From Paramacrobiotus metropolitanus (Eukaryota; Tardigrada; Eutardigrada; Parachela; Macrobiotidae), in contig NW_026570280.1 in NCBI RefSeq assembly GCF_019649055.1, positions 310,001-374,000 of the forward strand: 64,000 nt of DNA. The letters run 5' to 3'. Each line of letters begins with the position of its first letter. Positions within the stretch are counted from its first letter, which is position 1. The notes under the pieces are model-generated. The model did no database searches and was not told the origin of the DNA. It worked only from the letters and a program-made list of their open reading frames with translations. Of the stretch, positions 33,350-45,479 are shown piece after piece. Made by a program: the position numbers and the translations under genes.

Positions 33350-33938
33350 CACAACAGATTATAGTCAAGAATAAACTCAAGATGGTGACCTTTGCTCGCA
33401 CAATTGACACTGAGATTGTCGTAATGTAGTCTATACTATAAAATCATGGATTAAAATTCGCCCAGAAAAAGACTGAGAAAGCACTAGGCAGTATCAATAG
33501 AGCGCAGTGCAAATTACGACTGACTGTCTTCCATAGCCTGTCTTCTCTATGTACTCTGTACAGAGCGCCAACAAAGAATACTGGTCTGTTTCAACGTGTG
33601 CTCCCGGGTAACATAACAGACTGGGATGATGTGACGTCTGAAGAGGCACGGCCGAAAAGAATCCTCACAAGAGCAGCAGGCCTGTTTCTCTCACTGATTC
33701 GGTTGTTTACGTCTGAGCTTGCCTACTAATACTGTCTACCTGTCTGATGCGGTCTATCAGTCTTATAGCCTCAACTGCAGGTCTGCTGGAGCGAATTACC
33801 GTGCGCATTATTATCTGGTAGATTACAGAGTATACTGTACTTGATAAAAAATTCCTGAGCATCTGAACTCATCCGTTTTTGCAATTAACCGCTCGAAAAT
33901 CAAGCCATTTTGCAGAAGTGTTATTCTGTGCGGAATCC
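33350..33938. promoter_or_regulatory. Head-to-head intergenic block between SNAP-like copy 5 and CAAX D
   Basis: Runs from the non-coding first exon of copy 5 to the ATG of CAAX D, about 0.6 kb. Conserved words are GGTGACCTTTGCTCGCACAATTGACA, GTGCAAATTACGAC, GCGCCAACAAAGAATACTGGTCTG and TACCTGTCTGATGCGGTCTATC. The start context TTCTGTGCGGAATCC before the ATG is shared with the other CAAX genes. A shared divergent promoter is inferred from the position. Confidence 0.45.
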
Positions 33939-34780
33939 ATGGCCGGGCCCCTTCTGCCAGGGAATCCCGGTGGGGACGCTGAACCGGTAACTTTCGCCAA
34001 TGTAAGTCCGTTTTCCAAACCGGAAGTCTATTCTTCAGATTGTAATCAACTCAAAGATTTGTCAAGCGTAAGGACGTTAGCCGTTTTTTTGTCGCTTATG
34101 AATTCTCGATAAGTAGAAGTATTTCTTATAATCGAATCCTTTTAATCCTGCTTATTAATTATTGATATATTATATACATAATACAGTAGAACGATTTTTT
34201 TCATACCCGATCATTTTACATACAATTAGGATTTTTCTTAAATAGATCACCTCTACACTGAAGTATCCTAATTTCTAATTACAACAAAGTTTTTTTTAAA
34301 AAAATCGTTTTTATTGGTGAAAAACTTTGCCACGAAATTCAACCCATAACGAACGAAGTTTGTACTACTCGTAATTAGCCATCCCACAACACATACCCCA
34401 AACCCACATCTTCGGCGATTATTCAAGTAGCGCGTTACAAGGGTGGTAAACAGTACTAGTAACCGCTTGATAAAAACAAGTACAGTACATACGGAGTAGG
34501 TACGCAAACTGAACGAAACAACGAGGAAATCCGCAGTAACACTATGATTATTTTTCAAATCCGTGATTGTCGTTCGCCGTTTGAATAGTGAATGCCTTTG
34601 CAGGGCTGGGAGTATGTGGCGTAACTGCAGGCAGCACTGGCTCGCCAGCAGGCGATACGGGAACAACGACTGAAAGCCGCTGCTGAACGACGCGCTGCTG
34701 CTGAACAACGCCGTCAACGCGCACGCACCGGACCGAAGAAGACGACCACAAGCAAATATCTGTGTTGTACCATAATGTAA
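33939..34780 (+). pseudogene. Small CAAX-box gene, copy D (premature stop)
   Basis: Exon 1 (33939-34001, 21 codons, MAGPLLPGNPGG..) ends at AAT/GTAAGT. Exon 2 (34604-34780) follows the acceptor TTTGCAG and begins GWEYVA, then has TAA where copies A and F have TAT (Tyr). The rest is clean: LQAALARQQAIREQRLKAAA, a basic Ala/Arg/Glu helix, GPKKTTTSKYLCCTIM-stop. Splice sites, phases and the CAAX box are intact, so one base separates it from a 79-residue protein. It could be a recent pseudogene or use stop read-through; the downstream part shows no other decay. The same stop is in the duplicate at 44983. Confidence 0.65.
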
Positions 34781-35099
34781 CGATGGGTGTGTTGGTTCGG
34801 ATTCTCAACAAGTTTGGTACTGCATTTCTTTAGCTTTTTCTTAGCGTCGTGATGCTCAATTTAACGCATCAGCAGACCGCTGTGCGTTCTAATGGTAGCT
34901 TTAACCGATATTTCTTAAAAATCATCAAATGTGGTACTGTGACCTTTACCTGTTGTTTCTGTCGTTTGCTCCGGACAAAAATTGGTTAGAGAATTTCATC
35001 TGTTTAAATATATATTTGTTGAATTATAGTAATATACAGTATTTTGGACGCCGATGATAATTATAAGTTTCACGCCATCCAGCAGAATTTCTAATGATT

Positions 35100-35590
35100 A
35101 TTATTACTTACAACATGCGAGCAGACGACCCATTATAAATTTCGAGCCTAATGGAAGAAAAACAAACAATTTCGTGGCAATCGAAACCCAGACCGATATG
35201 CAGACTAAGCCGTGATCTAAAGGTAGGCACAGAACTAGCATCAAGAATCTTACGATAAACAGAAAGAATTTTGCCCCGAGACACTAAGCACGAAGCCATT
35301 TTCCGATAGGCGACGCTAAGGCGGAAGAAAACCAATAATCCGCACAGTCGGAATTAGCGAACACGAAAGCGTAGTGACAAAAGACGGGCACGCATGGCCT
35401 ACCGGCGTTGCCCGTGGACCTGGGCGTGCCCTGCAGCATCTGCTCTGCGCTCGGCCCAGTATCCACCGGGTCCGTTGACCTATAGCGCCACGGAAGGTGC
35501 CGGCCGAGGCCATCGCGGGATACCACCGCCCAAGCTGTTCGTGGGGATTCCGGTGCTCCATACAGGCTCAGAGTATTCATACACAAAAAT
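35100..35590 (-). pseudogene. Unknown Cys-containing gene, pseudogene copy 1
   Basis: Two minus-strand frames carry pieces conserved with 51805-52335: GKILSVYRKILDASSVPTF and IGLGFDCHEIVCFSSI on one, and QMLQGTPRSTGNAGRP and SLYGAPESPRTAWA on the other. The best-preserved relative (51.8 kb) has C..C pairs before the GKILPVYRKILDGG block, suggesting a zinc-binding module. I cannot name the family. The copy is out of frame in several places. Confidence 0.45.
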
Positions 35591-36239
35591 AGTATGGACT
35601 CATAAATTACTGTTGCTCCGTGAACATACGACTACATTTGAAATTAAATGACCTTTTCATAATATCTCCAATAGCAACAGTATGCCATGCGAACTTTGCC
35701 AGCAGATCGAACTGTATCCAGAAGAGCTCGCAGTGGGAAAACTGACAATGCAGCACCTCGGGAATTGCAGACATCCGTCACATCGCCGAACTCATGCCTC
35801 TAAATCAACATCAACATACTAGTAATCGCTGAAGGTGGCTCGCGTAACGATAGTTCCCGGCAGTCACAAAGCAGCTGAGTAAGACTAGACGAGTACAATT
35901 ATTCGACTGCAATGCCTCGCAGGGAAGGGAACAAGCATGTGCTGTCACATTGCTGTGCAGACGTACATATTTGCAGGGAAGTGTATCCCCACGTGTCAAT
36001 TACGAGTACTTTCAAACGATACGGCAGTTGTCCGAATACATAGCAGGATCATCACGTCAAAGAAACGAAACACATACTACCGAGTCGTACAACGTTCGAA
36101 TCTTTCGACAACAAATTTTGCGCTTTTTGTTTTTCCATTCGCCAGTACGAATCGGAGTTACTGCCAACCGGCAAATGGACAATTCGCCAATACTGGGACC
36201 TGCATGCTGATTGCTAAATGCTTGTAAGGCGATATGATT

Positions 36240-36710
36240 AGCAGAAGCATCGAAAAAGTTTTTTCCAATACCACACCGCTTGTTTTCGCAGACGATGGAA
36301 ACACAGACAGACGTACACCGGGTCCAAGATGGCCTGCATGCCAAACAGCACCGCAATGGCACTGCAAAACGTCTGCAGCTTCGACAGCGGAATGAGAAAT
36401 ACGATTTTGTAGTAGATCACACCCGGCAGCTAGCAGAGTGCGATGCTGACACTGAACAACGTCAGGACGACGAATGATCGCGTGCGAATTCGCGCCCGGA
36501 GTGGGCCAACCATAAAAGTGAGCTTTTCGTCAACTCCGTGCGAACCTGTTGCCATCTGGATGGCTTGTCCGGTGGCCGACGATCTCCAATGAAGCTTCTT
36601 CCACAGCAGAACAGATACGCAACTGATTAGTGATGCAGGAGTTACTGAGCATGCGAACTACGAGAATTATCCGTTTCCACACACCGCACGAGGAACATGT
36701 AAACGTGTGG
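36240..36710 (-). pseudogene. Truncated GPCR relic, copy 1
   Basis: The minus strand reads IYYKIVFLIPLSKLQTF and AVLFGMQAILDPVYVCLCF, the TM6-TM7 end of the GPCR at 54420-55442, with high identity. Upstream at about 36560-36700, remnants of the TM5/intracellular loop 3 region (CTGTGGAAGAAGCTTC = the LWRKL segment) are visible, but the N-terminal half (TM1-TM4) is missing and the frames are broken. This is a truncated duplicate of the GPCR, lying directly before the first exon of CAAX E. Confidence 0.75.
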
Positions 36711-36757
36711 AGTAGCACAAGGATTTTGTAAGTATCGCAGTATTTTGTGCGGTATCA

Positions 36758-37340
36758 ATGGCCGTGTTCGTTCTGCCAGGGAATCTCGGTGGAGATGCCA
36801 CACCGGTAACGTTCGCCAAAGTTAGTTGTTTTCTAAATGCACAAGTTAATTTTTAAGATCCTATCCTTCGTATCTAACCTGAATAATCGCCATTACGGTA
36901 CGGCTGTTTGTCCTTTTAGTGACATGCGGCTTCTTTCCTATTTTGCCTATAAACGAATCAAAAGTTAAAAATCAAATACAAAAAATCCGTAGAAAACACA
37001 GTGACAGAAATAAAAGGAAAAGCGAAATTGCATTATACGAGTATCTATCTCCGTGTTTGTAACTGTGTACAATGTTATGATTGCGCTTCCCAGTTCTTGT
37101 GCGGACTGTTCCCAGTCTTCATTCAGTGCCCAGTAATGACTGCAGTGCTGGGATTATTATGTAGGTATATCGAATGCGGAACTGGCTCGCCGTCGGGCCT
37201 TGCGCAATCAACGACTGCAAGCGGCTGCGGAGCAACACGCTGCTGAGCAACGCCGCCAAAGCGTTCGCGCCGGCCACCAGGTGACGATAAATTTATTTAC
37301 GTATACATATGCTGTACGATCATGTATATAAACGCTCGAT
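36758..37340 (+). pseudogene. Small CAAX-box gene, copy E (decayed)
   Basis: The first exon at 36758 (ATGGCCGTGTTCGTTCTGCC...) keeps the layout but lacks a good donor (AAAGTTAGTT). Around 37150-37330 the second exon aligns with copy C (GGATTATTATG, GGAACTGGCTCGCCGTCGG, AACGCCGCCAAAGCG). It has frame changes, and the end has drifted to CTGTACGATCATGTATATAA, with no CAAX box. It is clearly a pseudogene. Confidence 0.7.
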
Positions 37341-38181
37341 GCGTTTGACCGGATGATCACCAAGTTTGATTGCATTCTTACAGCTTTTTTCATCGTCATG
37401 ATACCATATTTTACAACAACCGTTAACTGTGGTAGCTTGACCTTTACGGCTTAGCCTGCTGCGTACTGGTAACAACGAAGGCTTTCTGGATATGTAAATT
37501 TTGTTGAAATCATGCTTGGGACGCCGATAACAGCTGCCACTGTCGCCCCATGAAATGTAAACGTGTATTTGCAAAATATTCTTTTCTACACCGCTTTCTC
37601 CGGCAACAACTGATCGTTAGTTTTTCATACGAGTGTGCCTGTAAACTTCTGTTAACTAAAAGAATGGCTGTTTCTGTCACGGTATGGTTAACAGAATAAA
37701 AAGATGAAAGAATCGTTTTTTTTTCGATTTCGCGTCCTTTGTGGAAGTTGGTTTGAATTTCGATGTCAACAAGCTATTGTGCAATAAAAGCACATATACG
37801 TACAGATATACACCGGTACTAGAGTAACACGCATTAGAATGATTATTAACAAGCACCCGCACATTTTAATATGGGATAACCGAAACGGGACTGAAAACAC
37901 ACGTCTTGGGCTTAACAGTTAATCCATTACAACATAATAATCATGTACGTACTATAATGTATAAATCCGTAGTATATGTGTTTGTACGTAGCCGTAAATA
38001 CTGACAACTACATTCTGGTAGTACGTAAAGCGAAGACGATTAACTGCAACTACGGCCGTACGCTGTGACCGTGGTGGCACTGCGATGCGGAAAGGTCACG
38101 GCGAACGCTGCTATCGCGCGATACAGATATGATAGTAATACACGTAAAAACAAGCAATCCCTGTTCGGGCGGCCCCGGCCC

Positions 38182-39204
38182 TTAACGCGTCTGTTCTTTC
38201 TCAGCGGCCCGCAGTTGCTCCAGCGCACGGACCAGCATCACCCGGCTCCACTGTGTCAGGCTCAGGTAGGCAATGAAACCGCCGCCGTAGCGGTAGGGAG
38301 TACCGTGTCCCTTCTTGATGTTCTCGGCGTCCGTCTTCAACAGCTGCTCGATACTCTTCACCGTGAACGCGTTCTCCGCGTCGCCCATCGCCTGGCGTAG
38401 GATCCCGCGCAGAGCACTACCGGCGAACCCCGGGTGTCGGTCCTCGCAGCGCACCACGGCCATCTTGGCGGCCAGTGGCCCGTCCCGACACAGATAGCAC
38501 AACACCGCTCGGAAATAAGCGGTGTTGACCTTCTCCGGGTCCAGGTAGGTGTTGGCCCGGACGTAGTCGAAAGTCGGGAAGGTGTAGTGGTCGTAGGTCT
38601 CGGGGGCGGTCCCGTCGCGGATGTTGAGCTGCGCCACGCCCTCGAAGATAGTGATGGCGCGCTGATAGTCGCCCTGCCGGGCCGCCAGTTCCCCGACGGT
38701 CAGCCAGGCCTTCTCCGCTGGGTCGCATTTGTGCGTTTTACTACTGGCGGCGTACAGGCGGGCCGCTTGCTCAAAGTAGGCCATCCCGCGGTCGACATCC
38801 CCGGCCGTCACCAACTGCCCCATGGTGACGTAGTGCTCGGCGGCCGTGATGAAGGTCCCGGACTCCGTGAGGAACGTGGCCGCCGTCTGCAGACAGTGCA
38901 GCGCGGCGCGGTGGTTGTCCGCCTTGAGGAAGCAGTTACTGGCCGCCTGCAGGAGCCCCGTGGCGGTGCATTCGTTGCCGCGTTTCAGTGAGGCCTGGAG
39001 GCGGGCAGCGTCCTGGTAGGCCGTGCCGGCGGCCTGCCATTCCCCGGTCAGGTTAAGCAAGTGGCCGGCGCGGCAGTACAGGTCGCGAGCCTCCACGGCG
39101 TGGCCATGCGCCGCCGCAGTGTCTGCCGCGTCCAGCAGGCGGTGGGCCCGGCTATTCTCCAACGGCATGGTGTCGTACGCAAAACGGGGTACGGGTGCGC
39201 TCAT
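38182..39204 (-). CDS. Alpha-SNAP-like protein, copy 6 (intact)
   Basis: 340 codons from ATG 39204 after GATTTCAG/G; N-terminus MSAPVPRFAYDTMPLENSR. Repeats EARDLYCRAGHLLNLTGEW, LLQAASNCFLKADNHRAAL, AAEHYVTMGQLVTAGDVDRG, YFEQAARLYAASS, AWLTVGELAARQGDYQRAI, AYFRAVLCYLCRDGPLAAKM, LRQAMGDAENAFTVKSIEQL and LSLTQWSRVMLVRALEQLRA, ending EKEQTR. I count four amino-acid differences from copy 7 over 340 residues (R/H, T/S, Y/C, V/G in order). The donor at 39518 defines a 0.31-kb 5' UTR intron. The family role is a SNARE-NSF adaptor. The hydrophobic membrane loop of canonical alpha-SNAP is not evident, and the penultimate residue is Thr rather than Leu. Confidence 0.85.
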   Translation of the reverse strand: MSAPVPRFAYDTMPLENSRAHRLLDAADTAAAHGHAVEARDLYCRAGHLLNLTGEWQAAGTAYQDAARLQASLKRGNECTATGLLQAASNCFLKADNHRAALHCLQTAATFLTESGTFITAAEHYVTMGQLVTAGDVDRGMAYFEQAARLYAASSKTHKCDPAEKAWLTVGELAARQGDYQRAITIFEGVAQLNIRDGTAPETYDHYTFPTFDYVRANTYLDPEKVNTAYFRAVLCYLCRDGPLAAKMAVVRCEDRHPGFAGSALRGILRQAMGDAENAFTVKSIEQLLKTDAENIKKGHGTPYRYGGGFIAYLSLTQWSRVMLVRALEQLRAAEKEQTR

Positions 39205-40031
39205 CCTGAAATCATTTGCATTATGAACTAATGGTGTTTGCTCACCATAGCCTTTCAACGAGCGTTTCTACAACCACGGAAAAAAACCAGTTGGTGGGAT
39301 TAGGAAAGTGTTATATCCCGCTTTTCGTGTCCACACTCACAGAGAAATGAAACTTGAATTTTTTTCAAGAGAAACATTTTATTGAAACATTTTACTTTTT
39401 TCTAAGAAAAATTAACGGGAAAATTGCGAACGACCAAGGCAGAATTTAAACGTTATGTGCTGCAGATGATCCAGATACGACGAATAATTTACGTAACTGC
39501 GGCAGCCATGTTCCTTACCTAGAACTAACAACAAGATTTCCCGAAAAGCTCTCTGTAATAGAATCGGACAACAAATACTCTGGGTGATTATTTTTGGTCG
39601 CACTGTTTACAGTCACTTTACATTACAGGTTACAATACTGTTTATTACCAGTATGATGCGCTGTAAACTGACGGATACACCTTTGCTCAGACGAAGGTTG
39701 AAAAAGCACTAGGCAGTGAAAACGGAACCGAGTGCAAAATATGGAGACGCGCCTGCTGTCTGGCTGTCTCTTAGCCCTGTAAAGTACTGTATTCCTGTAA
39801 TATAGAGAGCAAGACAGAGCGCAAACAATGAATCCTGGTCTGCTTCCCATATGGCCTCCCTTTGCTAAAAGTACAGACTGGGATGATGTCATTCATACCT
39901 AGTGGGCAGAGCCACATGGGTCGGATCAGAAGCAAAAGACCTGCTTGCTCTCTCATCTGGGTGTTTGCGTCTGCCCAATCTGGTGTCTATCTATGTGATC
40001 TATCTAATGCGGTGCTGTAGAAGCTTCGTTC

Positions 40032-43000
40032 CCCTCTATATATATCAACCTTTATTGAGTTCCGTTTGCTGTTATGCGGCAAAAAACCCCTATTCCAAAT
40101 TAGGGGAAAAGGCACGCATAACCTATTCTTTTTTAAAGTTTTGTAAACAAAACTCGCGCAACGGAAGCATCAATAAGGTAAAAGACCGCTTGCTCTCCTC
40201 TACATTACACATGAATCTTTTTTTTTGGTAATTTTAAAGAAGGAACTATAGAATATAGAGATTATAAGAGCATATTATGTGGAAAGGACGATCACAATAC
40301 AATTATGCGGGGTGTATGGCAAGCAACAATGCAACACACACCAACCACATATAAAATGAGCAAAATTATTAAACACACATCCATGCACCGTTCTTCGATG
40401 GAGACCCGGAGCGTCATTGGGTGGTTTGCGCTTGGTGGTTGCGTCGGCTGCACACTGTTACCGAGAAGCGAGTAGGGATAAAACGAGTCAGTGTGAAAGC
40501 GAGAGAGACGTAGAACAGAGATAGAGTCAGTCAAAGATTCGACGGCAGTGGAATCTCTGTGAGGTTAAACGCACTAGCTGAATACGACAAACATAAGGTT
40601 CGATTTAACTTTCGAACACTCTCCAATGTAGCAACGAAACCGATTTTTCCAACATTACATCGAAGTTTCTTCAAAAACTTAAGAAAACGTGAAAGTTTTT
40701 CAGATTTCACTGTACGACTATTTGTCAGACACCGAAATATAACTCCAGTTAAGTTTTGGAAAAAACTGAAATTTCAACAAAATATGGAATATTAATTATT
40801 AAAATTATTTTGCACGACTACTTATACAGTGAAAGGCTTAGTCGGGCCAGGTGGGAGCCACAGTTTATCGGATCGTTTATTAAATAACGCATAACTACAA
40901 CAAACAGCAATTTTAGCCATTTTCTTACAGATTAAAGATGAAGTACTAGTGTTACAGCCAGATATTTGTTTGAATAAGCAGGTTAAATTATGGCTCGTTT
41001 TTTTGGGAATCATTCCCAATGATCCCACGGCAATGTGATGTTGTTTAACAGTCCACCCTAATGCCGCGAAATCGTTTTCAAGGGAAGCGTATCGTTTATT
41101 TTTCCTTAAATCAGCATTGCTAAAACTTTTAACAGTTTCTAAAGGTATTGTTACTTCGACAAGATCAATACGTTTCAAAGATCTATTAATTACAGTGAGA
41201 TCAGGGAAGACGTTAGTTACAAGAATATCTGAAGGAATAGTATCAACATGCGAGGAATAACAGTCAGGCGCTAGATCGCAAAAGACTTCGGTGTTTTTGT
41301 CGGTGTCCTTGATTGCAGCGGTTAGACCATCAGCCAGCGCTTTAACAACACTATTATGTCTCCATGTGAAACGGGCAGACTGTAATGAAACTTGACAGCC
41401 ATTAAGAATATGTCCAAGTGTGCCCGCTGCCTGATCACATAAGGAACACAAAGGAGACACCAAATTTGCCCCATTTATGGAGATTAGTAAAAGAAGGGGC
41501 AACATTCAGCCGGGCTTGGGAAAGAAATAAGCATGTGCTGCGTGGGAGATCGAATTTCAAGGAAGACCAATAATTATCAGCGTCTTCCTCATTAGCAACA
41601 CGCAGCCAGGCACCTTGTTGTACAAGACTGGCCACGTGTTGCTTTCGCTCCAAAGTAATGATGGAATAAACATGGGAGGTTACCCTGTCTTTGGCGGCGG
41701 CACGGGCATTGTTTATTGCGGTGTTACTGCCATCACTGGCCACAACAGCGGCACGGGCTTTCTGAGCTTCGGACTGGATTACTGGGGCAAATTGGTGCAT
41801 AAGATTAGAAGGCGATTGTAACACTTCATCGGCAGCACACCGCACTACTGGGTCAGCACTGGAGATTAAACAGTCAACAATCAGACCACTTCTGGCTTGA
41901 TAAGCAATATTTTTAATTGATTCGAAATTAGCGCCTTGTGGCAAAAAAAGCGAATCAGTATTCGCACACTGAGGAAGACGAAGCCATTTTTTCAAAAATT
42001 TATTAGTTAAGCTTTGCAATTTATCGATCGCTGCAGTATTTAGGTCATGCACAGTCAGAAGGAAACGCACTGATTGAACAATATAGTTATTGTAAATCCA
42101 TAGCTTATATTCGTCGCGCAAAGAAAGCTGGTCAGTTTTTAAAAGCAGATCCATTAAACAATTGTTAACGGTTTTTTGCGCGTTTCGACGTTGGTTATTA
42201 GAGAAGACATATATATGAACCGAGAAATTTCATTGGCTCCGATTTAATATTGCGCAAAGCAGTTCCGTTAATGAAAAATTCATAGTCAGAGGCAACACCG
42301 CCCGTCAGAGAAAAAGATCTGCATTTCGAAACTTTCAAGAAAAGGCCCATATTAACCATTCGCACATTTACATCACGCAAAAGTTTATCCATAGACCGCT
42401 TATTATTTGTTGTTAAAGTCAAATCGTCAGCAAAAGCGAGCGCAACGACTTTTTTACCATCGATCTCAATGCCGCAATTGTTATTTTGTTTAAGATATTC
42501 GAGCACAGGGTTAAAACAAAGCAAGAACAGAATGCAGCTCATTGAATCTCCCTGAAATAGGCCAACCTTAAAAGGGATAGGATCAGTAATAAAATCGTTG
42601 TTCTGAACTTTCACAGATAAGCCATCATAATAAGCCAGAATATACCTTATGTAAGATGCACTGATTCCGTAACGAGAGAGAACATCCTTTAACAGCTCGT
42701 GCCTTACTGAACCATAGGCATTCGCGATGTCCAGCCATGCTACATGTAAAGCGCGTTTCAGTTTACGTTGCTTCTCAATAATGTGTTGTAATTTTAAAGA
42801 GTGTTGCCCACAGCCGTTCATGCACTCGATAAAGCCCTTTTGCACTGAAACATCAATAATGTTATTCTTTTGAACAAACGAAAGGATCCGGTTGGAAATG
42901 ACTGTATGCAAAATTTTAGCACAACAACTGGTCAGAGTAATTGGCCGGTAGTTAGAGCAATCAGCGGCGTCGCCAGTTTTATACAAAAGAACGGTGCGAC

Positions 43001-44147
43001 CGACTTTCCACGAAGCTGGTGGATTAGCAGACGATACGATTTTATTGTACATACTAGCTAAAAAATTATGTAACACCGGAAAGTTTTTAAAAATACCATA
43101 GCCAAGTCCATCGAGACCGGAGCCAGTGCGCCCTGATTTTTTAAACAGTGCCCTGCTCACTTCCCTGCCCAGAATTGGAGATTCATTAAAAGGAACACAC
43201 ACCTCTGGCATTTTAATTTCATTCAGCCAAGACAAATCGAGCGCTTCGAGATTATCCAGATTGTACGTCTGCCTGAAATGCGATTCGATCTCGGTTTTAT
43301 TCAGGCAATTTGAATTAGTACCTGAGGATTTCGAAAACTTTTCTTTTATAAAGTCAAACCGATTTTTAAGAAAAAACTTTTCATTGGACTGAATTTCAGA
43401 AGCTTTCCTTAGTTCAGCAATCTGATTACATAACCTTTTATTGAGGACGCGGAGATGCTGTAGAGCGAACACATCCTCTTCAGGTAACTGAAAACCACGT
43501 GCCTGCAGTCGCCTACGTTTGCGAACAATTTTGGCGATACGGCCAGCTATTTTAAATTTTTCGTCAAGTAACTCACGAGGAACAGATCGCTTCAAAATTT
43601 TATCAAAAAAATTTGTTTTCGTCTTACAGTTAAGAATTTTAATAAGATAATTGGCAAGGGACCAGGTTAACAATTCAATATTATCCGATGCAGAAATATG
43701 ACCCAGTAGTTCAGCATTCTTAAGCCGAGAAGTAATATCGCCCAAAAAGTTTTCAAACCTGACGGAAACTTCAGGAGAGAGCGATTCCCAATCAGGCATA
43801 AGGATTTTAGGACGGGAACAATTTTCCTGGCAAATCTGGGCAATACTTGGTGCACGATCGTCATTAGAAATGATTCCGGACAATAAATGATACAAATTAT
43901 CTACATTTTCAACGGTATAGTTAACAGTGCGGCTATTAGTGGAAGTCATTTTTTTAAAATAATAATTCGCTAATACAAACAATAATAATGATATGATCGG
44001 ATGGTAACGAACGGGAGAGCAAGGGTGATTGGGTGGAATATTGGCAAATTTCCGTCGGAAACGCCGAATATTGGGCAATCACACGTTGAACGATGAAGTT
44101 AAGCAGTCTAACCGAAAGCGAGCAGCACGGTGCGAGCGATGGTCAAG
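40032..44147 (-). mobile_element. RLE-type LINE (family II), nearly full length, frames broken
   Basis: It lies between two halves of a sequence that is continuous in the duplicate (50.45 kb). The main frame (43949 or 44078 down to 42198) has a novel N-terminal helical region and then reverse transcriptase: GRTVLLYKTGDAADCSNYRP, WLDIANAYGSVRHELL (motif A), GLFQGDSMSCILFLL (B) and LAFADDLTLT (C). Frames 42154-41435 and 41505-40822 continue the thumb, a CCHC knuckle (CSLCDQAAGTLGHILNGC) and a PD-(D/E)xK-like nuclease (FPDLTVINRSLKRIDLVEVT). This places it among R2/R4/NeSL-like elements. Two frame changes (about 42170 and 41470) separate the frames. The insertion replaced about 11 bases of target, and no clear target duplication is seen. 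Confidence 0.85.
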
Positions 44148-44317
44148 GCTTCAGTCAGTTACCTGCCAGCTGATTATTCGCTCTGGCATCTGATTAACGA
44201 ATTACTCAGCATGTAAAACGTTTCGGTTTTCTCCGCAAACTGCTCGAAGAACACGCGGTTTCATTGTGGGATATTTCAAGAGGATTTATCGTTTTGGTAT
44301 CATTCGGTGCGAAATCA

Positions 44318-45159
44318 ATGGCCGGGTCCGTTCTGCCAGAGAATATCGGCGGGGATGCCGAGCCGGTGACTTTCGCCAGTGTACGTTAGTTGTCTAAACC
44401 GGAAGTCTATTCTTCAGATTGTAATCAACTCAAAGATTTGTCAAGCGTAAGGACGTTAGCCGTTTTTTTGTCGCTTATGAATTCTCGATAAGTAGAAGTA
44501 TTTCTTATAATCGAATCCTTTTAATCCTGCTTATTAATTATTGATATATTATATACATAATACAGTAGAACGATTTTTTTCATACCCGATCATTTTACAT
44601 ACAATTAGGATTTTTCGTAAATAGATCACCTCTACACTGAAGTATCCTAATTTCTAATTACAACAAAGTTTTTTTTAAAAAAATCGTTTTTATTGGTGAA
44701 AAACTTTGCCACGAAATTCAACCCATAACGAACGAAGTTTGTACTACTCGTAATTAGCCATCCCACAACACATACCCCAAACCCACATCTTCGGCGATTA
44801 TTCAAGTAGCGCGTTACAAGGGTGGTAAACAGTACTAGTAACCGCTTGATAAAAACAAGTACAGTACATACGGAGTAGGTACGCAAACTGAACGAAACAA
44901 CGAGGAAATCCGCAGTAACACTATGATTATTTTTCAAATCCGTGATTGTCGTTCGCCGTTTGAATAGTGAATGCCTTTGCAGGGCTGGGAGTATGTGGCG
45001 TAACTGCAGGCAGCACTGGCTCGCCAGCAGGCGATACGGGAACAACGACTGAAAGCCGCTGCTGAACGACGCGCTGCTGCTGAACAACGCCGTCAACGCG
45101 CACGCACCGGACCGAAGAAGACGACCACAAGCAAATATCTGTGTTGTACCATAATGTAA
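44318..45159 (+). pseudogene. Small CAAX-box gene, copy D' (chimeric duplicate with premature stop)
   Basis: Exon 1 (44318-44380) resembles copy F (MAGSVLPENIGGD...) rather than copy D, while intron and exon 2 (44983-45159) are identical in layout to copy D, including the TAA at the seventh codon of exon 2. The donor is GTACGT instead of GTAAGT. The gene is therefore a chimera made at the duplication breakpoint between about 44381 and 44395. As with D, the CAAX end SKYLCCTIM is intact. Confidence 0.65.
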
Positions 45160-45479
45160 CGATGGGTGTGTTGGTTCGGATTCTCAACAAGTTTGGTACT
45201 GCATTTCTTTAGCTTTTTCTTAGCGTCGTGATGCTCAATTTAACGCATCAGCAGACCGCTGTGCGTTCTAATGGTAGCTTTAACCGATATTTCTTAAAAA
45301 TCATCAAATGTGGTACTGTGACCTTTACCTGTTGTTTCTGTCGTTTGCTCCGGACAAAAATTGGTTAGAGAATTTCATCTGTTTAAATATATATTTGTTG
45401 AATTATAGTAATATACAGTATTTTGGACGCCGATGATAATTATAAGTTTCACGCCATCCAGCAGAATTTCTAATGATTA

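Larger units (their letters stand above)
34016..44394. repeat. Segmental tandem duplication, copy 1 (contains a LINE insertion)
   Basis: From 34016 onward the sequence is nearly identical to 44395 onward (offset 10379-10380) through CAAX D intron and exon 2, the unknown pseudogene, the GPCR relic, CAAX E and SNAP-like copy 6, up to about 40030. A 4.1-kb LINE follows. The last stretch, 44148-44394, then matches 50468-50715 of copy 2. Only scattered substitutions and homopolymer differences separate the copies, so the duplication is recent. Confidence 0.85.

Noticed and set aside
40292-40534. 80-codon minus frame with a hydrophobic end, as a possible LINE accessory gene
   Set aside because: It lies 3' of the LINE nuclease frame, has no domain, and its hydrophobic run is AT-driven.
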